Assembly: GCF_000719135.1 (NCBI RefSeq)
Contig: NZ_JOEK01000007.1
Location: 124,001 to 188,000 of the forward strand
DNA: 64,000 bases
Direction: 5' to 3'
Source of the DNA: Streptomyces avicenniae
GTDB lineage: Bacteria > Actinomycetota > Actinomycetes > Streptomycetales > Streptomycetaceae
Position 1 is the first letter of the stretch. Every line of letters begins with the position of its first letter. The position numbers and the translations under genes were made by a program. The notes under the pieces were generated by a model. The model did not search any database and was not told the DNA's origin. It saw only the letters and a program-made list of their open reading frames with translations. This document shows positions 16,396 to 24,111 of this stretch, piece by piece.

Positions 16396-17094
16396 ATGCG
16401 GAATGAGCGGGACGGCGCGGGTGGCGCGGGTGAGGAGGAGGCGGTGCGGCGGCTGTTGGCCGCCCGGCCGGTGATGGCGCGGGACCTGCCGCCCTTCGAC
16501 CCGGCGGGCGCGCCGGGCGATCCACGCGCCCTGTTCGTCGCCTGGCTCGCCGAGGCGGCCGACGCGGACGTCCTGGACGCGGGGGCCGTGACACTGTCCA
16601 CCACGGACGGGGACGGCCTGCCGGACGCGCGCGTCGTCGCGCTGCGGGACGTCGATACGCGGGGCCGCTGGGTGTTCGCGAGCGACGAGGGCAGCCCTAA
16701 AGGCCGTCAGCTGGCGGCTGTCCCCGCCGCCGCCATGACGTTCTACTGGCCCGCGCAGGGCAGGCAGGTGCGAGTCCGTGGGCCGGTGGAGCGGGCGGCG
16801 GGCGAGGTGGCGGAGCAGGAGTTTATGAGCCGTTCGCCGCTCTCCCGCGCCGCCGGGCTCGTGGCGCGGCAGAGCGAACCGCTGGCCTCTCCCGGTGACT
16901 TCGCCCGCGCGCTGGCGGACGCGCGGCAGCGGCTCGCGGAGCACCCGGGCGAGATCGCCCCGGGCCACACCGTCTGGCGGCTGCGCGCGACGGCCGTGGA
17001 GTTCTGGCAGGGGGAGAAGGGGCGCGGGCACGTGCGGCTGCGCTACGAGAGGGGTGAGGCGGACCACTGGTCACGGGGCCTGTTGTGGCCGTGA
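16396..17094 (+). CDS. pdxH: pyridoxamine 5'-phosphate oxidase
   Basis: 232 aa with the PNPOx flavin-binding fold. Motifs are GLPDARVVALRDVDTRG (FMN-binding Arg and the strand following), FASDEGSPKGRQL, TFYWPAQGRQVRVRGPVERA, SRSPLSRAAGLVARQS, and the C-terminal VEFWQGEKGRGHVRLRY where EFWQG and the two Arg bind PLP. The enzyme oxidises pyridoxamine or pyridoxine phosphate to PLP in the cytosol with FMN. The length and all key segments are normal. It stands alone, with VanZ-like and methyltransferase genes downstream on the same strand. Confidence 0.93.
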   Translation: MRNERDGAGGAGEEEAVRRLLAARPVMARDLPPFDPAGAPGDPRALFVAWLAEAADADVLDAGAVTLSTTDGDGLPDARVVALRDVDTRGRWVFASDEGSPKGRQLAAVPAAAMTFYWPAQGRQVRVRGPVERAAGEVAEQEFMSRSPLSRAAGLVARQSEPLASPGDFARALADARQRLAEHPGEIAPGHTVWRLRATAVEFWQGEKGRGHVRLRYERGEADHWSRGLLWP

Positions 17095-17210
17095 GACGGG
17101 AGCGGGCGCGGCGGGCCGAAAGCCGTTCCGTCAGATGAAGTTCGGCCCGGCGTGCGGCGTCCGGGCGGGGGTAGCCGGACCCTGCGGAAGCACCCACCGG
17201 GAGGGTCACG

Positions 17211-17912
17211 ATGGCCATCGTCGAGCGATTTCGTCCACACCGTCGCACCAAGGCGCCCGAGCCTGTCGGCGCGCCCTCCGACACACTGACCGACACACCC
17301 GCCGACACGCGGCCGTACGTCCACGACGGCGCCGACCTCGGCGGGCCCGCGCCGGACGAGGCGCCGGTCGCGCCGCGTCCGCCGCTGTTCGCGCGGCACA
17401 CCTGGCGCGCGGCGCTGGCACGCGTGCTGATCCTGGCGTCGGCCCTGGTGCTGATGGTCGCGTTCGCCGTCGCGCTGGCACGCGTGACGCTGGTGCCGTC
17501 CCCCGACTCGGCGGCCCTGATCCACACGAATCTGCGCCCCGGCGCGTCGATCGGCACCTACCTCGACCAGCCGGACTGGTCGGACACCGTGCAGCAGATC
17601 GGCGGCAACGTGCTGCTCGGCGTGCCGTTCGGCGTGCTGCTGCCGGTCCTTTTCCCCCGCATCAGAGGGCTGCTGCGGGTGGCGCTGTTCACGGCGCTCG
17701 TCATGGTGATGGTGGAGACGGCGCAGGGGCTGATCGTGGAGGGCAGGGCGTTCGACATCGACGACGTCATCCTCAACACGACGGGCGCGCTGATCGGTTG
17801 CCTGATCGTCGGCCGCCGCCTGAGCCGCGCCCTGTATCCCCGGCGCCCGCACTGGTGGCACCGCTGGACACGGCGCGGGCCCGTGGAACAGCCGGTCGTG
17901 GACGGGCGGTGA
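17211..17912 (+). CDS. VanZ-like membrane protein
   Basis: 233 aa. A ~60-residue polar N-terminal tail precedes membrane helices near 65-90, 125-145, 150-170 and 180-200. The VanZ signature is present: NVLLGVPFGVLLPVLFP, then VETAQGLIVEGRAFDIDDVI and LNTTGALIGCLI. VanZ relatives confer low-level teicoplanin or lipoglycopeptide tolerance in some bacteria; in Streptomyces most are of unknown role in the envelope. ATG start with GGGAGG upstream. The family call is firm; the function is not. Confidence 0.85.
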   Translation: MAIVERFRPHRRTKAPEPVGAPSDTLTDTPADTRPYVHDGADLGGPAPDEAPVAPRPPLFARHTWRAALARVLILASALVLMVAFAVALARVTLVPSPDSAALIHTNLRPGASIGTYLDQPDWSDTVQQIGGNVLLGVPFGVLLPVLFPRIRGLLRVALFTALVMVMVETAQGLIVEGRAFDIDDVILNTTGALIGCLIVGRRLSRALYPRRPHWWHRWTRRGPVEQPVVDGR

Positions 17913-17944
17913 CGCGCGACGGCGGTGCGGCGGCGGGCCGCGGG

Positions 17945-17998
17945 TAGCCTGGCGGCATGGCATGCCACCCCGGACCGTACGCGTTCCTCCGGCGATGA
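17945..17998 (+). promoter_or_regulatory. putative promoter and leader peptide upstream of rRNA methyltransferase
   Basis: TAGCCT (17945-17950) is a -10-like element. An ATG 7 bases downstream (17957) starts a 13-codon frame, MACHPGPYAFLRR, ending TGA at 17996-17998. That stop overlaps an ATG (17995) in frame with the methyltransferase. A 9-bp hairpin, ACAGCGGCG/CGCCGCTGT (18012-18044), follows. Together they resemble a leader-peptide attenuator, as known for macrolide-resistance methyltransferases. This is inference. Confidence 0.35.
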
Positions 17999-18114
17999 CG
18001 AGGAGGACGGAACAGCGGCGTGACCTCGAAGAGGCCGCCGCTGTTCCCCCTGTGCGCGCCCGAGCGGACCACCCCACCCCGACCCGCGGCCGGAACGGCT
18101 GCCGAGGACCTCGC

Positions 18115-19020
18115 ATGCCCGACCTCACCCGCAGCGCCGCCCCGCACGACGACACCGACACGGACACACCGGCGCCCTGGCCCCGGCTGCTGGGCGTGCT
18201 GCGCTGCCCACCGTGCGGCGGCGCGCTCACCCTGACCGGCCGCACCCTGCGCTGCGAGCGGCGGCACACGTTCGACCTCGCCCGCCAGGGGTACGCCCCG
18301 CTGCTGGCGGGCGGCAGACCGGCCGCGACCGCCGACACGGCCGGGATGGTCGCGGCGCGCGACGCGTTCCTCCGCTCGGGCCACTTCGCACCGCTCACCG
18401 ACACGTTGGCCGCCAGAACGGCCGCGCTCTGCCCGCCGGGCGGCGTCCTCCTGGACGCAGGCGCGGGCACGGGCCACTACCTCGCCGCCGTCCTCGACGC
18501 GTTGCCGGACGACACGGCAGGGCTCGGCCTCGACACGTCCGTGCCCGCGCTGCGCCGCGCCGCCCGCGCGCACCCGAGGGCCGTGGCGGCGAGCTGGGAC
18601 GTCTGGCAGCCGCTGCCGGTACGGACGGGCTCGGTGGACGTGCTGCTGAACGTCTTCGCGCCCCGCAACGGCCCGGAGTTCCACCGCGTGCTCTCCCCCA
18701 CGGGCGCCCTCCTCGTCGTGACGCCCACGGACCGCCATCTCGCCGATTTGCAGCGGCGGTTGGGGCTGCTGTCGGTGGACGGCGCCAAGGACGAACGGCT
18801 CAGGAACACCCTCGGGGCCCACTTCACGCGGCAGGAGCACGAGGAGCGCGACCACGCGCTCGCCCTGGACACGGACGAGGTCGTCAGGCTGGTGGGCATG
18901 GGCCCGACGGCCCGTCATGTGACGGAGGAGGAGCTGCGCGACCGGGCGGCGGGGCTGGGCACGCCTGTCGAGGTCACCGCCTCGTTCCGCGTGTCCGTCT
19001 ACCGGCCGCGCCCCGCCTGA
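18115..19020 (+). CDS. RlmA/TlrB-type 23S rRNA (guanine-N1) methyltransferase
   Basis: 301 aa. Residues ~25-60 hold a zinc site, CPPCGG...CERRHTFD (Cys-x2-Cys, later Cys-x3-His), followed by LARQGYAPLL, exactly as in RlmA proteins. The SAM fold follows, with LLDAGAGTGHYLAAV near 120 and LLNVFAPRNGPEFHRVL near 180. RlmA(I) and RlmA(II)/TlrB methylate G745/G748 in helix 35; the TlrB branch gives tylosin resistance in producers. Which base is targeted here is not clear. Start at ATG 18115 fits homologues; in-frame starts at 17962 and 17995 are possible. A possible leader peptide precedes it. The 3' end overlaps the convergent gene by 22 bases. Confidence 0.85.
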   Translation: MPDLTRSAAPHDDTDTDTPAPWPRLLGVLRCPPCGGALTLTGRTLRCERRHTFDLARQGYAPLLAGGRPAATADTAGMVAARDAFLRSGHFAPLTDTLAARTAALCPPGGVLLDAGAGTGHYLAAVLDALPDDTAGLGLDTSVPALRRAARAHPRAVAASWDVWQPLPVRTGSVDVLLNVFAPRNGPEFHRVLSPTGALLVVTPTDRHLADLQRRLGLLSVDGAKDERLRNTLGAHFTRQEHEERDHALALDTDEVVRLVGMGPTARHVTEEELRDRAAGLGTPVEVTASFRVSVYRPRPA

Positions 19021-19820
19021 CCGTCCCGGTCGTCACGGCCCCGGCCCCCGTCCCCGCCGCCGCCCCCGCCCCCGTTCGCCAGGGCCAGCAGGCAGGTGCG
19101 CAGCCGCCCGGCCGCCTCGGGCGCGGAGTGCTCCAGCTCGCCGAGCAGCGCGTCCACCGTCGCGCCGAGCGCCCGGGTCAGCTCGGCGCGGTCGAGGGCA
19201 CGCACCAGCGTCGCCTCCAGCGGGGCGGTGACGCCGGGCGGCAGGCGGTCGGCGCCCTTGGCGTACGCGGTGGGCAGGCCGAGCCGGGCGCAGGCGAGCG
19301 TCAGGACGTGGTCGCGGACCGCGCTGATCCAGTGTTCCGCGTTCCAGAGCGCGCCGCGCTCGACGGCGATCCGGGCGTGCAGCACGTGGTGCCAGGCCAG
19401 CCCGGTCAGGTGCCCGGTGTCGGGCACGGGGCCCGGCCTGGCGGCCACCGGGGTGCCGAAGACGGTACGGAAGCCGCCGTCGCCGACCGGCCCGAAGGCG
19501 CTGCCGGGGGCGAGGCCGAGATCGACCTCCAGCGGTTCGGGCTCCGGCAGCAGGAAGGCGCGGTACGTCGCCTCGCCCGCGCGCAGGTCGAAGTGGTGGA
19601 GGGCGCCCAGCTCGCCGTAGAGGTACGCGGTCCAGTCCGCCAGGAGCGACGCGACCGGTACGTCCGGGGCGAGGCCGAGGAAGAGGTCGATGTCGGACCA
19701 GCGGTCCTCGGTGCCGCGCGCGGCCGAGCCGGTGAGCGCGGCGCCGGTGATCCGCGCGTCCCGGCGGGCGCGGTCCAGGAGCAGCGCCCGGACCGCGTCG
19801 CGGCGCGCGGCGGGGGTCAC
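18999..19820 (-). CDS. nucleotidyltransferase-like protein
   Basis: 273 aa. The N-terminus has the polymerase-beta nucleotidyltransferase motif TGSAARGTEDRWSDIDLFL (GS...D.D), with the two Asp ligands of the catalytic metal. The C-terminal helical part (LAWHHVLHARIAVERGALWN, HWISAVRDHVLTLACARLGL) resembles the substrate domain of aminoglycoside or lincosamide nucleotidyltransferases. The target is unknown. The tail is Gly/Asp/Arg-rich. GTG start at 19820 overlaps the stop of the SelW-like gene (GTGA), so the two are co-translated. Confidence 0.8.
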   Translation of the reverse strand: MTPAARRDAVRALLLDRARRDARITGAALTGSAARGTEDRWSDIDLFLGLAPDVPVASLLADWTAYLYGELGALHHFDLRAGEATYRAFLLPEPEPLEVDLGLAPGSAFGPVGDGGFRTVFGTPVAARPGPVPDTGHLTGLAWHHVLHARIAVERGALWNAEHWISAVRDHVLTLACARLGLPTAYAKGADRLPPGVTAPLEATLVRALDRAELTRALGATVDALLGELEHSAPEAAGRLRTCLLALANGGGGGGGDGGRGRDDRDGQAGRGR

Positions 19821-20104
19821 GCGGGCGGGGCGGCGGTGGAGTCGGAGTGGCCCAGGGAACGCCCGGGGGCGACGCGGTCGCGCACCAGGCGCTTGACGGC
19901 GGTGGGCTCGGGGAACCCCTGCGTCTTGCGGTCCCAGACCTGCTCGCCGTCCACGCTCACGCGGAACACGCCGCCGGTGCCGGGCTGGAGGGCGAGCGAG
20001 GACAGCTCGGATTCGAACGTGGTGAGGAGTTCCTGTGCGAGCCAGGCGGCACGCGGCAGCCAGCGGCACTGCGTGCAGTACTCGATCCGAACCTCGTGCC
20101 CCAC
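19817..20104 (-). CDS. SelT/SelW/SelH (Rdx) family protein, Cys form
   Basis: 95 aa from the GTG at 20104. It begins VRIEYCTQCRWLPRAAWLAQ, the strand, CxxC motif and helix of the thioredoxin-like Rdx family; the usual selenocysteine is a cysteine. The end contains GVFRVSVDGEQVWDRKTQGF and PEPTAVKRLVRD, family features. A small cytosolic redox protein; its partner is unknown. A longer reading from 20137 is possible, but family homology starts with the IEYC strand. Overlaps the next gene by GTGA. Confidence 0.85.
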   Translation of the reverse strand: MGHEVRIEYCTQCRWLPRAAWLAQELLTTFESELSSLALQPGTGGVFRVSVDGEQVWDRKTQGFPEPTAVKRLVRDRVAPGRSLGHSDSTAAPPA

Positions 20105-20226
20105 GCAGAACCGCCGCCTTCCGTCACGTCCTGTCACGTCGTGCGGTCATCCTCGGCCGGGCGCCGCGTGAAGTCCAGCGCCGCCCACGGAGCGGACGGA
20201 GGCGGGCGGACGGAGGCGGGCCGAGG

Positions 20227-21018
20227 TCAGGCGAGCAGGGCACGCGTCCACAGGTCCTCGCGCGCCTCGATGTACTCGGCGTCCCCGCGCCACGCGTCGC
20301 CGTGGCCGTCCCGCCAGTGGTCGGCCCAGGGCCGCTCCCCCAGGGCCGCGCGCTCCAGCAGGAAGTCGTACATGCCCCGCACCCGGCGGCCGAGCAGCGG
20401 GACGAGGGCGCGGCGCCGGGGCCCGTCGAGCCCGTACGCGTCGGCGAAGGTCCGCAGCCGCGCGGCCGTCTCCTCGTCGGGGCGGGCGAAGGGGGCGGCG
20501 CCGGTGAGGCGGACGAAGCCCGCGCAGGCGTAGGCGAGGTCCCACAGGCGGGTGGTGGGGCCCGCGCCGTCCCAGTCGATGAGGGTCCAGGCGCCTGAGG
20601 GGCCGTCCGCCACGAGGTTCCAGGGCGCGATGTCGTGGTGGCCGACGAGGGTGGGGCCGTCGTCCAGCACCGGCAGGAGGCGCTGCCAGGCGGCGTCGGG
20701 TGGGGGCGTGAACGTCTCGGCGGCGTCGTGGAAGGCGCGGATCAGGCGGGCGACGCGGGCGAGGCGGTCGGGCGGGGCGAGGACGTCCATCCGGTCGGGC
20801 CACAGCGTGGTCCCGGGCGCGTGGGTGAGGATCTCGCGGCCCCGCTCGTCGATGCCGAGGGGCAGGGGCGCGGCCCGGAAGCCGGACGCGTGGAGGTGGC
20901 GCAGCAGCGCGTGCACCGCCGGGGTCCAGGGCCCGGCGGGGCGCCGTACGGTCTCCCCGACGCGTACGACGCCCGCGCTGACGTTGCCGCCGGTGAGCGG
21001 TACCTCTGGCTCGTTCAT
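20227..21018 (-). CDS. aminoglycoside phosphotransferase-family kinase-like protein
   Basis: 263 aa. The APH fold is evident: LVGHHDIAPWNLVAD is the catalytic loop (HxD..PxN), TLIDWDGAGPTTRLWDLAYA the metal-binding DxD segment. The N-terminal lobe is short, and no clear ATP-binding Lys is obvious beyond GGNVSAGVVRVGETVRRPAG. Related in sequence to the APH domain at 27189-28151 (shared GG.V...VVR.G.TVRR and LIDWD..GP). Phosphorylates a small molecule or is a homologue with another role; no antibiotic can be named. Confidence 0.82.
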   Translation of the reverse strand: MNEPEVPLTGGNVSAGVVRVGETVRRPAGPWTPAVHALLRHLHASGFRAAPLPLGIDERGREILTHAPGTTLWPDRMDVLAPPDRLARVARLIRAFHDAAETFTPPPDAAWQRLLPVLDDGPTLVGHHDIAPWNLVADGPSGAWTLIDWDGAGPTTRLWDLAYACAGFVRLTGAAPFARPDEETAARLRTFADAYGLDGPRRRALVPLLGRRVRGMYDFLLERAALGERPWADHWRDGHGDAWRGDAEYIEAREDLWTRALLA

Positions 21019-21081
21019 CCGGCGGATTGTTCCAGCCGGGGGCCGGGCGCGCCGCGGCTTTACGGCGCGCCCGCCCCTGGC

Positions 21082-22224
21082 TCAGCGGCCCTGGCGGGTG
21101 AGCCAGTCGGCCAGCGCGTCGTGCAGGACGGACGCCCGGCGGCCGAAGGTGACGTAGTGCCCGGCGCCGGGGACGGTGACGAGCTCGGTGTCCGCGCCGG
21201 TGAACAGGGCGCGCTGGGCCTCGGGGTCGCCGACCCGTGCGTCGTCCTCGCCGAAGAGGAAGAGCACGGGCGTGTCGATGTCCCGGAGGTACTGGACGTC
21301 GGCCAGCACGGCGGCGGGCTGGGACACCATCTCGCCGCACGGGTGCGGGCTGCGCAGCGGGACGGCGAGGTCGAGGAGGCCGGGCGGGGTGTCGGCGAAG
21401 TTCTCCTCGGCGAAGTCGGCCGGGGTGGCGTCGTAGTAGGTGTAGCCGTTGTCGGCGCCCGCGAGGCAGGTGGGCAGGGCGGCGAAGAAGGGGGCGTTGA
21501 TCTGCGGGTCGAGCCCGAGGTCGGTCCAGTCCATGAGGACGAGGCCGTCGATGCCGTCGAAGGAGTACCCGGCGATCTGGGTGAGCTGGGCGCCGTTGCC
21601 CTGGCCCGCGAGGAAGACGCGGTCGAACGTCGGCGCCGTGTCCGTGCCTTCGCCTTCCGCGTCCCGTCCTTCCGTGCCGTAGTCGCCCGCGCGCAGCTGT
21701 CCGATGATCTGGTGGGCGATGTCGGCGCCGCCGCCCAGGCACAGGCCGGTGCCCGGCGGGATGTCGCTGGCGCCGTAGCCGAGGCGATCGACGGTGACCG
21801 AGGCGTGGCCGCGGGCGGCGAGTTCGCGGGCGACGTGGAAGCCCTGCGCGTCGAGGCGCCAGAACCACTCGCCGCTGGCGATGTCGTGCTGGAAGAGCGT
21901 CACGGACAGGCCGTCGCCGCGCTCCAGGGCGGCGCGCGGGGCCGTGAGGTGGCCGCGGACGGTGTACGTGCCGCCGTCCACCGCGCAGGCGGCCCGGGAG
22001 CGGTTGACGTTCCTGACGGTGAAGCTGACGGGCAGCTCGACCACGTCGGGCGGCAGTTCGGCCTCCGGCGGGGCGCCGGGCGCCGTCGTCGCCGCCGGGG
22101 TCACGGGCGGGCCCGAGGGCCTGCCGGAGGACGCCCACGCCTGGCGCGGCTCCGTCTGGAGCAGCGGGGTGAGCGAGAGCAGGGCAGCCGCGGCTGCCAG
22201 GAGCGGTGTTCGGGCGCGCGCCAT
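21082..22224 (-). CDS. secreted alpha/beta-hydrolase-like protein lacking the nucleophilic Ser
   Basis: 380 aa with an N-terminal signal sequence (ARTPLLAAAAALLSLTPLL, likely cut near AWA-SS at ~28). Alpha/beta-hydrolase core: VTLFQHDIASGEWFW, ASVTVDRLGYGASDIPPG, nucleophile-elbow position RVFLAGQGNGAQL, acid strand VLFLFGEDDARV, and His in VPGAGHYVTF. The elbow reads G-Q-G-N-G in place of G-x-S-x-G, so the catalytic Ser is replaced by Gly. The family also covers haloperoxidases and esterases, where this residue is essential. The protein may therefore bind rather than cleave its ligand. Start at ATG 22224 with AAAGG upstream. Follows the AfsA-family locus. Confidence 0.78.
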   Translation of the reverse strand: MARARTPLLAAAAALLSLTPLLQTEPRQAWASSGRPSGPPVTPAATTAPGAPPEAELPPDVVELPVSFTVRNVNRSRAACAVDGGTYTVRGHLTAPRAALERGDGLSVTLFQHDIASGEWFWRLDAQGFHVARELAARGHASVTVDRLGYGASDIPPGTGLCLGGGADIAHQIIGQLRAGDYGTEGRDAEGEGTDTAPTFDRVFLAGQGNGAQLTQIAGYSFDGIDGLVLMDWTDLGLDPQINAPFFAALPTCLAGADNGYTYYDATPADFAEENFADTPPGLLDLAVPLRSPHPCGEMVSQPAAVLADVQYLRDIDTPVLFLFGEDDARVGDPEAQRALFTGADTELVTVPGAGHYVTFGRRASVLHDALADWLTRQGR

Positions 22225-22281
22225 CGTGATGGGACCTTTCACGTCGCGTCGTGTCGTACGGGGCGTGGGGCGCGGTGGGGA

Positions 22282-22302
22282 GCATGGCGTCGGACGCCAT
22301 GC
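22282..22302. promoter_or_regulatory. perfect 21-bp palindrome upstream of hydrolase gene
   Basis: GCATGGCGTC-G-GACGCCATGC, 10-1-10, 58 bases upstream of the hydrolase ATG. A candidate operator, or the terminator of the gene ending at 22382. Confidence 0.5.
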
Positions 22303-22309
22303 GGAAGAG

Positions 22310-22332
22310 CCCGGCGGCGCGTGGCCGCCGGG
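22310..22332 (-). terminator. hairpin downstream of the AfsA operon
   Basis: CCCGGCGGC/GCCGCCGGG, 9-bp stem, 5-base loop, 50 bases after the stop at 22382. Confidence 0.6.
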
Positions 22333-22381
22333 GCGGGACATGCGGGAGGTGCGAAACACTCAGGGGACGTGGGCCGCGTGG

Positions 22382-22816
22382 TCAGGCGGCCCGGACGGCG
22401 GACGGGGTGGTGATGCGGAACGGGGAGATGTGCGGGAGTGGGGCGGCGAGGGGAAGGGGGAGCCGCCGGGTGGGGGCGGGCTGCCCCCGTGTGCGGGGAT
22501 CCGACGCGTCGGACTCGGCGTCCGCGGCGTCGGTGTCGCTGTCGCCGCCGTGTTCCGTGGCGTCCGGTGCGCACGGCGGCAGGCGGCTGCCCAGTTCGGC
22601 CATCAGCGCGGCGCCGTGCCGTTCCGTGGCCGCCTCGACGGCGGCGGCGACGGTCGCCGACGGCATGCCGGAGCGGCCCGCCGTCTCCCCTCGGCCGCGG
22701 CCGTCCCGGCCGTCCCGCGCGCCTGCGAGCGGGTCGGACAGGGTCTGGCCGTAGTCGTCCGCGAGCGGGATGAGGCGGACGGCCCGGTGGCCTGGGTCAC
22801 CGGGCGTCAGTGCCAC
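22382..22816 (-). CDS. hypothetical protein overlapping the afsA-like gene
   Basis: 144 aa, GTG start inside the last codons of the afsA-like gene (10-base overlap). The N-terminal part has RAVRLIPLADDYGQTLSDPL. A helical middle (ATVAAAVEAATERHGAALMA) is followed by an acidic stretch (GGDSDTDAADAESDAS) and a basic, Pro-rich end. No family is recognised, and the composition is partly low in complexity, so the reading frame is supported mainly by position and overlap. If real, it is co-translated with the butyrolactone enzyme. Confidence 0.45.
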   Translation of the reverse strand: MALTPGDPGHRAVRLIPLADDYGQTLSDPLAGARDGRDGRGRGETAGRSGMPSATVAAAVEAATERHGAALMAELGSRLPPCAPDATEHGGDSDTDAADAESDASDPRTRGQPAPTRRLPLPLAAPLPHISPFRITTPSAVRAA

Positions 22817-23826
22817 TGCGCCACCTCGACGACGATGTCGCTGACCGTGGTGTCGCCCTGGCGGAGCCGGACGGCGACCGGCACGGCGAGCAGGCCCAGC
22901 TCCTTCGCGTGGCGCACCCCGTCCACGCTCGCCTCGGCGGTGGTGTTCAGGTCCAGCTCGGCGAAGTCGGTGAAGTCGGCCCGCAGACGGGTGACGGCGA
23001 GTTCGCCGGGGAAGAGACCGTGGAGCCGTGCCACGGCGGCGACGGCGAGCTGGCGGGCGGCCTCCAGCTGGAGGTTGCCCGGGATGTGGTCGAGCTGGTG
23101 GTCGAAGAGGTGCGGGTGCTCGGTGTCCACGTAGAGCCGCGACTGCGCGGTGCCGCGCGGGCCGATCGTCGGCTCGGTGACGACGACGTTGCGGCGGTCG
23201 CGGCGGCCGACGGTGGCCGCAGCCGCGGGTGCGAGCCGGGAGCTGAGGACGGCGGCCGGTTCGGCGTTCGCCGCCCGGTCGCGGCCCTTGGCCCGCAGCA
23301 TGCCGAACGCGCGGCGGCCGACGAACGCGAGCCCGCCCGACGCCTCCAGCGTCCGTACGCCGTCCACCAGGAGCGTGCCGTCGAAGTCGAAGCCGAGGAC
23401 GCGTCCGGCCCGGTTGCGCTCCGGACGCACCGTCAGGACGACGACGACATGGGCCGGGCGCGGGCCGATGCGCAGGGCTTCGAGCGAACGCACCCAGTAG
23501 TTCATCGACTTGAAGATGAAGGCCGTGTCCAGCGGCACGCCGAGGTGCTGGTGGGCCACGTACACGCCCGCCTGCCGCATCACCTCGACGATGAGCAGGA
23601 AGTCGTAGCCGGCCGAGTTCTCTCCGATGACGTGGCCGCGCGGCAGTTGCGCGGCCACCTCGAACGACGCCTCCGAGCGGCCGATGCCGTTGGTCGCCGC
23701 GGCGACCGAGTCGGTGACGAAGACCTCGGCGATCGAGGCCCGGTGCACCATCGCGCGCGGGACGGTCGCGTCGTACGTGAGCCGGTCACGCGTGGTGGAC
23801 GAGGGGAGTTCCATGGGCAGGGTCAT
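22807..23826 (-). CDS. AfsA-family gamma-butyrolactone biosynthesis enzyme
   Basis: 339 aa. The AfsA double hot-dog repeat is visible: first half VHRASIAEVFVTDSVAAATN to HVIGENSAGYDFLLIVEVMR with QAGVYVAHQHLGVP, second half RLYVDTEHPHLFDHQLDHIP with GNLQLEAARQLAV. AfsA joins a beta-ketoacyl-ACP to dihydroxyacetone phosphate in the first committed step to A-factor-like signals. No TetR-type receptor gene (ArpA-like) is nearby; instead the gene is divergent from an AfsR-type regulator at 24112. ATG 23826 with AAGGAGAG six bases upstream; longer readings cross the promoter region. Likely controlled with secondary metabolism. Variants of the family make furans or butenolides, which cannot be excluded. 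Confidence 0.88.
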   Translation of the reverse strand: MTLPMELPSSTTRDRLTYDATVPRAMVHRASIAEVFVTDSVAAATNGIGRSEASFEVAAQLPRGHVIGENSAGYDFLLIVEVMRQAGVYVAHQHLGVPLDTAFIFKSMNYWVRSLEALRIGPRPAHVVVVLTVRPERNRAGRVLGFDFDGTLLVDGVRTLEASGGLAFVGRRAFGMLRAKGRDRAANAEPAAVLSSRLAPAAAATVGRRDRRNVVVTEPTIGPRGTAQSRLYVDTEHPHLFDHQLDHIPGNLQLEAARQLAVAAVARLHGLFPGELAVTRLRADFTDFAELDLNTTAEASVDGVRHAKELGLLAVPVAVRLRQGDTTVSDIVVEVAQWH

Positions 23827-24111
23827 GCCGTGCTCTCCTTCCGGGTCCGTGCGGGCACCCCCCGGTGCCCTGTCGGCGACGATGACGGTCCGCGCTGACC
23901 GGAGGCTGGAAGAAACGCTGAAGAGGCTGCGCGATGTGTTGCCCAGAATGCGCATGAACGACCATTTGGTATCTAAGGGAGGGGTGTTGATGAACACCAC
24001 GTAACCGTCCGCCCACCCACACGCGCCATCGCCTATGCTCCACATATCAGCTGGGGGCACCACCGAAAGTGACCATTTCGGGTACGTTGTGATCGAATAC
24101 GGGGTTTCGTC
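23827..24111. promoter_or_regulatory. divergent control region between afsA-like and AfsR-type genes
   Basis: 285 bases, more AT-rich near the regulator. GACCATTT occurs twice (23960-23967 and 24071-24078), and GAATACGGGGTT at 24095-24106 is repeated at 24118-24129, 23 bp apart, the second copy inside the regulator CDS. The repeats are candidate sites for a SARP-type or AfsR-like activator. No clear -35/-10 pair was fixed. Confidence 0.45.

Noticed and set aside
15841..16406. Open frames of 160-167 codons in the gap before pdxH
   Set aside because: Low-complexity G/R/V-rich products with no motif, in a G-biased stretch where stops are rare by chance.
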